Shown: positions 40,701-52,700 of the stretch, piece after piece
How positions within the stretch are numbered: position 1 is the first letter of the stretch
How the letters are laid out: each line of letters opens with the position of its first letter
Origin: Lumbricus terrestris
Lineage: Eukaryota > Annelida > Clitellata > Crassiclitellata > Lumbricidae
Reading direction: 5' to 3'
Length of the DNA stretch: 64,000 nucleotides
Assembly: GCA_949752735.1 (NCBI GenBank)
Contig: OX457038.1
Location: forward strand, 59,616,535-59,680,534
The notes under the pieces: generated by a model
Told to the model about the DNA's origin: nothing
Seen by the model: the letters and a program-made list of their open reading frames with translations, nothing else
Databases searched by the model: none
Position numbers and translations under genes: made by a program

Positions 40701-43700
40701 AATACTCACAATGAACATAGAATGACCATGTCTAACCTAATCTAACAATTTCTATAGCGATATTGTCATAATCTTAGAGCCCCAGGTCTCAGTCATCAGT
40801 GGCTGAAGGGAACTCATAATATTGAAAAAATTAATCATAATCAACAAGATGGTCCATGTTGAATCCCGACCTTGAATGCAATCAACATAAGACTACCTTG
40901 TCACAACTGACAGACAATAAAAAAGCTAAGAATAAGTTGGTGCTGATCAAGAACAGCAAACGTTGGAGCCCATGCTAAACAAACGCAATCAATCAATCAA
41001 TATACTTTATTGATCATCATGTATATGTATACATACAGTATAGCACAAACAAACAGTAGTTGAAAATGTCACATGCATAGATGTCAAAGGGTTAAGCCCA
41101 AAGGAACGTAAGGTTCCGCTAACAGGGTTGCCCTAATTACACGAAGAATCAATCTATCATCAACTTTCTGCATAACAGTATATGTGTATAGACAGTTGTA
41201 TATGATCAAGGTGTAAAACAATCTCTTCCATTTTACAAGTTTATCGAAATGCATTGAATGTAAGTTATGCAACTTAAACAAGTGGGGAAAACAAAATAAC
41301 AAACAGACTAAACTAAACTAATATGACATATGACAATATGACATACAGCAGATCTTTTTAGCGACTCCAAAGCAAACTGTCCTTTAAAAATATAAATGCA
41401 GATGTACATGAATTTGAAAATGATTTCGTTTGAAGTAGCACTTTATATGTTCGGAAAACTTACGACAAGCAGCCTTGGGTCAGTGGCACCCTGCACAGTG
41501 ATTGTAACTGACGAACTAAATCCTGCCGGTAAAGAAAAGATTCCGAGCGGAGCATAGCACCACTGCGGTGAAGGGCATGCTGGGAAGGTCATGTTCGCGG
41601 ATGCTGTCGTGATGCCATCAGCTTCAGCAACAAACATAAGTGTAAGATAACCTTTGCTTGATGTTAATTCTTCTACCCAATGGTAATGCAAAGTGATACA
41701 AACAATTATTTTTCAAAAGTTAAACTGAAGCCGTGCAACGGCATGATCATCAGCAAAACTTGAACTAACTACGATACATGCTTCTATCATGCAAGATTTT
41801 CGAGAAACTGCCAACAGTTCTGACTTCTATGTACTGTATATTTAACGTAGTGCACTTGTATATCAATTTCTTGTATATATATTACCTAAAATAAATTTAC
41901 CAGTAGATTCTTATTACATGTATTTAGTTCTTATTACTGCAGTAACTTTGAAGAAAATAATAGTTTTTACGAGTTCATAGTCACCTGATGTGAAAAATGT
42001 TACATAAATATGTCAACAGCATAGTCTCTGTTACACACGTGTATTGATGAGTTCATCTTGAAGGTGGTACAATGTTGGATAGCAAAGTACCGGTATGTGA
42101 CCTATATTATTGCGGATCTAAAGTTAGTGATTAGGATAAAAATCGCTTCATCTTTGTTGTAAAACTGTTAAAAAACAAAAGTAGTAGTTTGACAAATAGG
42201 TGTCAATTTTCCAGGGTGGCGATTAGTGCCCCGCTTGCCCCTATGTGCGGGCACCCATGTTTTATATCACAGCCTTCATAAATTGAGCATTCAAAGGTTC
42301 TGGGCAGTGTCTGTCATTCCTTCACTAATTAAAAGCAACTGGGCAGTGTCTGTCATTGATGTACCAATGATATAGTGCTATGTGGTGGAAATGGAAAGAA
42401 ATTAATGCACAGACTTCTATTTCTATTTGAGAAATATATCTGCAGGCTTTACTTCCAAAAACAAGAAACCAATTCAGTATAGAAACCTGCCATAAGCAAT
42501 GAGATCAGTGCCACTTGATGAGTCTTCCAATACTATACTGGTAATACTATAGTTGCCAGAATATTAGACACTTCCATTCGAGAATTTACATAGTACCTCC
42601 TCAAGAGACCTACACACAGACGCTCCCAGCCGCAGCTAAAAAAAATGTGCAACTTATACAAGGCATGGGAGTTTAACCTTGGCAATACTATAGCTGCCAG
42701 ATTTGTGGGCACTTTCTGATTCAGTTAGTCTACTGACATGCAAATATTTCCTATATTTTCAGTAAATAATAAATTACTTTGTCCAGCAGTGGATATGGTA
42801 CCGGTTCCAGCAGTGGCAGCACTGAAACGGATGACCATCTGATAGCGACCGGAAAAAGTGGAAAAAAACGGAGGAGTCACAGTGGCGCTGACTGGTCGCT
42901 GAACGCAGAAAGAACAAAAACCATTAGAATGAACAATTCGGTAAAAGAGCGTTTAACCAGTCATAATTGCAAATACCAACCCTGCATTTCTGCTACCATT
43001 CACTCATTCATTCCACCATTCATTCTTAAAAAATCAATCCAACAATCTAGCCATCCATCCATCCATCCAACCATCCATCCAACCAACCAACCAGTCAACC
43101 ACCCACCCACCTAGTAAACCAACCAGCCCGCAATTCATCTGTCCAGCCAGCCAACTAGTCAACCTTCCAGGTCAACCAGCCAGCCAGCCAGTAAGCCAAC
43201 AAATCAATCATCATCCAGTCAACTAACCATCCACCATCCTAGTCCATCCTAGTCAACTAGTGATTAATCCAGTAGCCAGCAACACAACTAATCATTGTCA
43301 TGGAAAAGGAGCAATGTCATTTTTTTCGGACCTGTGGTACTGTAGTCACATAGCCAAATCCCATGAATCCTGATTGTGCTGTATCGAATGGAGCCCGGAG
43401 ATTCTCAAAGTCCGCAAATATAAAATGGAGATCTGGGTAATAGTATCCGAATGCAGGTCTGAAAACAATTCACGAATACTATCACAAATAATGTCAATTA
43501 ATGCACTATCAACTTGAAAACAAATAACAGATAAATAAAATATTGCATGCCATCTCTGTGTAAGCAAACAAGTATCCATATAATTATGTGGTGTCTTTCA
43601 TACATCTCTATGAAGCACTAAAAAATATGGCTACTCAATTGATTAAAATTAAAAGTTTAGAACAAGTCACTCAATGTCGTACTTGTTGTACTAATGAATA

Positions 43701-46700
43701 GATACCAATATAATATAATATAAATAATAGAAATTAGACTTTAAGATAAATTTGACGCAAGACCTGCTAGATGCGTCAATAACATGGATGCAGAGGTATT
43801 TTGATCATCACCCCCACACGAGTCACGATAGCAGATGCTCAAGGGTAGAGTCAGTGACTTACGTCAGTGACTTATCCCAAATCATGCGGCAGAATTGTAA
43901 TGCAATGCAATCAAATATTTATATAGCACCGCACAAACCCGCCAAGCTATCGGTCTGCATCAACACATCAATGCCTAAACCACTGAACAGATAAGTCTGA
44001 AGGCATTTCTAGAAAAGATGGGAATATGAGAAGGCTGGTAAATCAAGTCGGAGGGAATGACGAAAGGGATAAACCGTTCGTTCGTTCATTCAGCTGATAC
44101 TCACGTATCACAACTCTGGCCAGTGACACCCGATCGACATGAGCACGCGCCAACATCCTTGCTGCAACCGGATGGCAACGAACCGCCAACGTCACACTTG
44201 CATTGAGTACACCCTAAGGACGTACAACCGCAGACAATGACTGACCATTCATTTCGACATACCTTTTATGCACACGTGCATATACAGTTATACACATGCA
44301 AACATGCGTAAATGCACACACACATATGTATTAAGTATGTATTTCTCTCTGCACGGATGCATACATATGAAGAGAGTAGACTTCTGTAGTGCCATTATTG
44401 TACACACACACACACCTGCACACACATGCGCACAAACACATGCGCGCACATACACGTGCGCGCACACACATGCGCTCACGCACACACACACATCGACCAA
44501 CCAAATTCAGTAAGGCATTCTCAAAAAGTGCTACCGTAAATGTCTATGATCACATCATCAGCAGCAGTGATTTGATTTAAATTATCTCAAGCCGTTTGCT
44601 GGCTAACCATCTAAACATCGATCCATTTCCATACAAATTACAGCAATGAGTAAAAGTCGAAAGTTGACCGTAAGTTCCCTAATGGAGCAGGATTAGTCAT
44701 GACAACATCAAAAGAATTACAAAGCCAGCAAAATTACCATCTAGTTTAGTTGGATCGAGTCCATAGAACCCGTCAAGACACGTATCGCACTGTTTGTTCA
44801 TAACGTATCTCTTGCACGTGCACTGTCCAGTACCATCGCACGTAATAGTACCAGCAAGTGTTCCGTTAGTGTTACAACTGCAGTCTGAAAGAAACATCAA
44901 ATTTAACGTAAACAACTAAACCCGGAGTAGCGTTGAATAGTCCTTGTCTGTAGTCAGAGAGCATGAAGAAAATGGACTAGCTAATCTCTGAGTTAATGAG
45001 TGCAAGAGTCATGATTCTGGGCTTTCCAAATAAGATTGAAAGATGGCTGCAAACCATACCAAATCATATTTAATTAAAGTAAAATAAAAAAAGAGGCATG
45101 AATTTATTGAGTTGGAGTAATTAACTATGACGATGAACATTACCAGTTATATTTATAAAGGAAAAAGTGAACAGATTTAGAAGTTTACGGTGATGTGAGA
45201 ACAGATGATCAAGTCAAACAGAGAGAGTGACAGACCACATTTATGCTTTTGAAAGTTGGTCATCAGGTTAAGAAGCCCACCATTAAGGGATTTTGATCAC
45301 TTTCATCAACGGTGAAACGAGCGACACTGCTTACGTATTCAGATCCTGTTTTATTTCCTTATTTTTCTGTACAATTCTTTACAATGCCATCATCAGTTCA
45401 TCAAAATGTAATGCAATGTAATGTAAGCCTTTTTGTCAACTGTGTAACAATCTCAAGTTGACACTCATTAAGTGCCACCACAAATACAATTATGCTTTTG
45501 AAAGTTGGTTAATGTGCAGGAAATGGGACGTAGAAAACTGAGAAATTCATTGTGGATTTGTGGGTAAAGTATTGATGCCCGTTTGTAATAGTTATGGATA
45601 CAGGCAGTTTTTATGGTGCGTGACTCTGGAAACTACGCAAAGAAATCTAGTTAGCAGTTTTGCAATGTAATTCGTAAAGGACTTCTTAGAATGTACTTTA
45701 TTTAGATATAGCGCTTGCATACAACTATGGGCATTATTTGCTTATTAAACCTATCTTTCTTCATGCATTTCATTCGGCAAAACTGATGAACTGTAATTTC
45801 TGTTTAATTATTCCAAAGGCCTGGGCCTTAAAATAATTGTTACCAAAAGTTATGAAGCAATGTTGTGAATCGTCATTAGCCCTGTGACTACCGTAGCTGC
45901 AGGTGTATTTCATGATTGACAGACAATGATGCTAGCTAGAAGAATCAGGAAAGATTAATATTTAGTGATGCTAAATTGAAATGTGCAGATAATAATTAAT
46001 TTATCAATTAAATGCTAATGTAAAGTGGATTTTTACTTTGACATCCATTAATGTTATCTGGAGAAATGTTGTAGGATCCATCCCGACAGCGATCGCAGAA
46101 ACTGCCGATGACATTACTCTTGCAGCGACAATCACCCGGCATCTGAACCACAACAATAAGCTTTATTTTATTGAATCAACAATTGAAAACAAAATGCAAT
46201 TGCAGGCTCGTCCATTTCAAGAGTAATGTGAATTTTACAAAGTTTAGCTCATATGTCAAGTGAAGAGAAATGCATCAGCATCAAAAAGTAATAACATGGT
46301 ACTCCAAATGAGAAATTCCACAGGCCTTTCTATTTCAAGAGGTAAGTAGAAAGGTATTACCACTTCAATAAGCAAGTCAAAAACGTGAGTCAATTTCACG
46401 AGGAAGGTTAAAAGATATGTTCTTGGTCTTCAACAAATTAAATCAAGATGGTTGAATATTCCTACCATTCCATTAACCGTTGTCTCCGCATTCATGACAC
46501 AATCGCCAATGATACCGGTCACTTGCATTCCAGGTCCAGAGCAATTGCATGGAACGCATGGACTAGCATTGGTCTGCTGGACAGTCACTGGACGATAGTA
46601 CAATGGTATACAGCGCTCACAGTTGACCCCTGTAGCAAGATTTTCACAGTAGCACTTTAATAAAGTTACATCCTAAAATGTAATGTAAAAGACAGTTTAA

Positions 46701-49700
46701 AACAAAGCGCCAACAATGCATCCCTCATTCAGCATCTCACTAAAAATGTCCTTTCTTTGGGCATTTTAGATGCTCCAGTTTCTCTCTGTATGCACCTCTG
46801 TTCAATAATCACACACCTCTGACTCACTCTATACATATTGTCTTCAACTTATTCACCAGATAGTCAATGCATAGAAATCGCTTTCTTCTCCTGTCAGAGT
46901 TGGCATCATGAAATTCTTTACAAATGCACAATTTATACAGCAAACCACGTCTTTTATTCAACAAGGCAGCCTTAATTCTTGTCTGCAGATTGCAGAGCCT
47001 AAACAAATGATCACCAGATACATGTACATAATGATAGCTCATATCCTTCTAACAATACCGGGTACCGAGACCCTGTATATTTAACCTACAGCATAGGGTG
47101 ACTCATGTTTCTCTGACCTCTTGAATTTCAACCAGATATCTCCAAACGATTATAATTTCTACTATTGGTTTCACTTGAAGCTGTCAGCAACTGATGTCTT
47201 GGGTGTCTCTGAGTAGCGATCTTGAGGGCGCTAGATAAATTCTGACTGATTGATTGCCAAGACAACCGCTGAGCAAAAATCTTTAGACTCTTTGAATTGG
47301 AATAGATTAGATTAGATGTCAACTCTCTTATCCCATTACTGGACAACGGTATAGGATTCCCATACCATATACTACACTTTGGTCGGTAAAGGGTTAAACA
47401 AACCCTGATTGCTATGTACTAAACGTGACAGGGAAACTATCTGTAGGCCTGTCAGTTGTAAAAGTGCGCTTCTGAGTAGCCTACCTTGAAGAGGCGCCAT
47501 ATAAATTTCTGAAATAAATAAATAAATAAATAAAAGTATTATACTGGGCAAACTTAGGCTGTTTGCTCTGCTCATCATGCCATAGACCCCAAAATCATCA
47601 ATTCCTTGGAAAATCAGGGTGCATTAGCAGCATTACTCCTTTGAATTCATTTGTTTCTGATCACATCATCGTATTTCAAGAGGTTCAACAATTCAATCTT
47701 CCTAAAACTACTTTTCTGTCTAAACAACCTGCAGTGTTGTCTCTGCAGTTCTGACAGACACCTCCTCCACTTTTTTCGCCTCTTGCATTAAGACTGCCCT
47801 GAGTGTTGGCAACATTCTGATCGAATATGCAGATGTCCGAATGGTTGAAACAATTGCAAGCTGAAACACATCGAAAACAAACATATAGAACTAAACAGCC
47901 GACGTCAAGTTAAGCACAGATGAAAACAAACACATGGACAAACAAAATAGAAAAGACTGAGCACATTACGTCTAAAATAAACACACAAAGTAAATAAATC
48001 AAATATATATGTACACAGAGTAGCACAATCATAACTTTGGAAAGAGCCATGTACCAAGTGTTATAGTACAACAATTTGTGATGTGATCTGACAAAATCAG
48101 GCTTATGTCAGCGATCCAATAAATACACAAATATTTTTTATGCAACATTTGCGAATAAGTAGATTGTACAGTGAATTAAAAGAAGATCAAAACAAATAAA
48201 AATTGACTAATGACCCCTCTTTCACTAAAACGGATCACAATCTCACTAAATGCATTCATGCAACATAAGCCTGATTTTGAGATTGAATTCCACAGACCTA
48301 TACAAATTTCAAAAATGCATCTTAGAGCTGTTCATCCACCAAATATTATAATGGGTAAGATCACAAGTAAACGTAGCCCAAAGTAACAGCTCTGCTAAAC
48401 CTTTCAATAGAATGGGTGCTACAAGAGTCATGCTGCATTAAATTGCGCCAACACTGACAATAAACACCGATATAATGCAACAGTGATGATGATAATTGCC
48501 GTGAGCAATACATACGTTGGCAGATAGTACTTGACTGGTAGCCATACTGGTTGAAAAATGGCAGACACGATTCGCAATTCACCCCCTGCGTGTTGTTACC
48601 GCAGACACATTCGAAGGTGCCAGTGATGTTGCTCTGCGAACAGTCAATCTGTTGTCCGTTGCACGTGCACTCGGCCATCACAGTGAGCGTTCTAACGGTG
48701 TAGTGTTGCTGTATGAATAAGAACAAGACAGAACTCAGAATCAATATCTCAGAACGAGTACCCACAATACTGCAACATTACCAGCAGCAAAGTACCAGTT
48801 CTAGCAACACAGTACCTTCCTTGCATGACGGTGCATGTAAATGCCCAGTTTTTTTTGCATTCTGTGAGGAAGATGAAGAGTTTAAATAGTCAGTTTGTAA
48901 GCATACAATTTTCGTCATTCTACAATCTGCAGCATCCTCGCAAACATGCATCTCTGAGTCATGTTGTCAAACATGGGTAGCTCATGGCTATGGGATCAAG
49001 TCGCTGGGTGTAGAGAGTGTGCTTGACCAGCTCTGTAATAATTTATGCAATACATAGCAAGGATTGTCTGTACCCAAATTTGTCTTGCAAAGAGTCTCAA
49101 ATGAGGGACAAGATAGGACAGCATCCCTGGTGTATCAGTCTTCTCCAAAAATTCTCTCAAATGCCTCCCATTCCTGCACTCTAGTGAAGTCCACCACACA
49201 AGCACACCAAGACACTTAGTGCAATGACTTCAATTATGAAAGAAATTAAAAATCCAATTGAAAATGCGATTAATAACAGAGAGAAGCAAGTTGTTCATCC
49301 AGATAGGAATGTGACCATGTCAAACACTTTGTAAAATCCAATGAGATGAGACGTACATAGGGTTCATCGCATAAGGTTTCAATTACGTGGTTAGATATAG
49401 TCATCAAAGCAGCAGTTATTGAGGTCATAAGACCCAAAGCCTGAAAGGAATACTGGTACTGATTGTCAAACTAGCACTATAAAAATTGCTAAACAATATA
49501 AATAATTTATTTCTTCAAGACTGGCTGTAAAAAGCTTGTGGTACCTAGATCCTTTAAACAAAAAAAGTTTGTAATAATATAGTAATAGTAATAATAATAA
49601 TAATAACTAAAGAAAATATACAGCTATCAACTTCACAGTACTGTTTATTACCTCAATATTCATTTCTTTGCTGCATTTATTACATGAGACAAGCTTGTAA

Positions 49701-52700
49701 GAACTTGTCTAGTGAGGGTCATCACACATAGCCAACACAACAGGCTCAAATCCACAGCTGTCGGATTACAGGCCTCAAAAACTACAGACCACCATACGAC
49801 GCAAACTTCACCGTAATGTAACAGAAATATAAGGCAATACATGCTCCAAAATGAGGTTTCAGTGTACACATTGAATTAAGACGCAGAGATTGTTTGCAGA
49901 ATCAATATTGCAAGTCTTATTACGTCAGTCTTTTCGACTAAAACATAATATTTCACAATCAATCGATTGTAGCTGGTGGCTACTTCAGGGCTTTCATGTA
50001 GCCTACAGCAACATTTTCTTCGGCCTTGGCTGAGCGACAGCACCATATAAATTGCATTAATAAATTTACTGTCATTATTATAATCATTATAGTATTAACT
50101 ATAATCACTATTATTATCGTGATTTTTTTTATCACCCTAAGGTATTTCATTCCCTCAAGAATTAATAATAATAACAATAATAATAATGATTATTATTATC
50201 AAATATACCTTTAAGAAATAAGTCAGTGTTAGAATGATGCTGTAATAAACCTCATTCTCATGGGGTAAAATTGGTTACCTTCAAAAGGTATCACTATAGT
50301 GGGCATTAGAGAGGTTAAAATGTGCTATATAAATGGTTATGTACACAGTTATGCGAGTACACTGTAATAATAATATAATTATTACTTACTTAATTAATTA
50401 ATTATTCAATACTTATAATGTTTTGACCACATTATCATCACATTCATCGGCTATACAGGATTCAAAAGAATTTCTAACACTGGATGCAAACATTTTAGCT
50501 AACTGTAACTGCACCATCCAATAGCACCTAGTAAACATACAGCACTCATACAATATAAAGCAAGTATGTACATGTTCATATATTTGTGTATAAACTTATG
50601 TGTGTGATGACTGTACCATCTGTTTGCAAGTGCGTATGTATGCATTCATTAAATCCAGTTGACATTTGCAACTGCATGCACGTAATCTGTACGCAAAATT
50701 GCAAGAATTCATAATTAATCCCAGTGTTCATAAAATCCCAGCTACATGTGCGCATGAGATTGTCATGAAACTTCTGCCTCCATTAACATGTAAACTATTG
50801 ATCTATCATGACTCATTTCACAGCCCCAGAAAAAAATCATTGAACAGATCAATCGAAACAAGCTGCTTTGATGGAGTTCGGTGGCTAGGCCATCCTTGAA
50901 TACAGTCATTGATTTTTGAACACCTGCTGGGGCAGAGTTTCCACGAAGGCAACTATACAAAGGCCAAAGTTACCCTGAGCTAACCTGAGCTAACCTGAGC
51001 TAACCTGAGTTACCCTGAGCTACCTTAAAGACAGAAAAGCAGTTGTATATGTCAACTAGATTTTAAACATTCATACACACATCTACACATAGATTCAAGC
51101 ATGCACATTACACACATAGCCTACATTTATGCACACATGTAAATATGAAAAATTACAATTGTACCTACATGCATGTACTGTGTACAGTATGAGTGCTGTA
51201 CATAAACTTATTAGGTGCTATTGGATACTAAATTGACACAGTGTCTACAAACCTACAAATCTGTTAAGTACTGCAGAAGTAGAAATCATACGTACAAAAG
51301 GAATTCCAACAATGCCAAGAGTTAAGTCAATGTCGTAAAAGTCAATTCTCAGATATCGTGCAAATCTCCAGTTCTGAAACAAAAATAACACAACACACTT
51401 TATTCTGCACAAATCTTTGAATTATTATCAGTTCGCAATCATATAGTTACAGACTTGAGGATGTAATCTCTAAGTCAAATATGCTTGCAGAGACTTTTTA
51501 TTAGTTCTATTATAGGAAGCAGTTCATGAATTAGAGTGGCAGTTATTCCAGAGAGAAGGTCAAAATAGATACACATTAGTTCAGGTAGAACTATTTACAG
51601 CCATTAAATGCACCTGGTATACATGTTAAATTCATTGCGTATTGTTATTAATAAGAACTTTTCAATGGATTAAACTTACAGAGAAACGCAATCAGGCCAG
51701 CTGTGAAAAATATGATAGTGCATTTTCGAGAAATTTCTTCGAAAAAGAGTTAAGGCATCAAATGATCGAATAGATGACTAAATATTATCCTTATGTCTAT
51801 CAGAAAAATCTTGTATTACGCTTGCTCATATAGTCAGCACACCATCTAGGCCCTGTAGTTCAACAATCTGTCCTACAATACACAGTGCTTGAGGGCTGCA
51901 TTTAAACATACACAAATGTCTCTGCCAGTGTTAAATATCTAACTCAAGTCTCAATTCACAGTTCAAAATCAAAATTCAAAAACAGAAAAAACTTTATGCA
52001 GAAAAATGAAGGCCTACTCACAGGAACAGTGATCGGGGTGAGGTCAAAAGTTATCTGAAAGAAACAAAACATTGTCAAAAATCTTTTAAAAATTAAAGAT
52101 ACCTGCATCCTGTATTAGAAAATACAACAGAACATTGTACAGAACCTCCTAATTAGCCTAACACTTTAAAGGACAAGAATGTACTAAAAGGCAATCAAAG
52201 GCACGGGCAGAGAGAGGTGGGGTAAGCCCAGGAGCAGCGGCAACTTTTAGAGGCCCAGCAGATGAGTAGCTTTATACAAAGTTTATGATTTACGCCATTC
52301 TAAAAGTACTATATTTTTAAATTAACAATCATAGATGTATACATAAATAAAAAATCATAGTTGTATATATAAATATAAAATCATAGTTGTATGTATAAAG
52401 ATAGAATCATAGTTGTATATATAAATATAAAATGATAGTTATATTTTTAAATATAAAATCATAGTTGTATATATAAATATATAATCATAGTTGTATGTAT
52501 AAATATAAAATCATAGTTATATATAAAAATATAAAATCAGATATGTAGGACTCATTCATATACTGTTATTATTGAGTTTTAATTCTCTGAAAAAGTCTAA
52601 AGATAGTTTAGGGTCCTGTGACTGTTCTGTGGAGTGGCCAAGAATTTCTGTCACTGGCTCTGAAGCCAATGAGATCTCATAACTAAAGTGTTAACAAACT

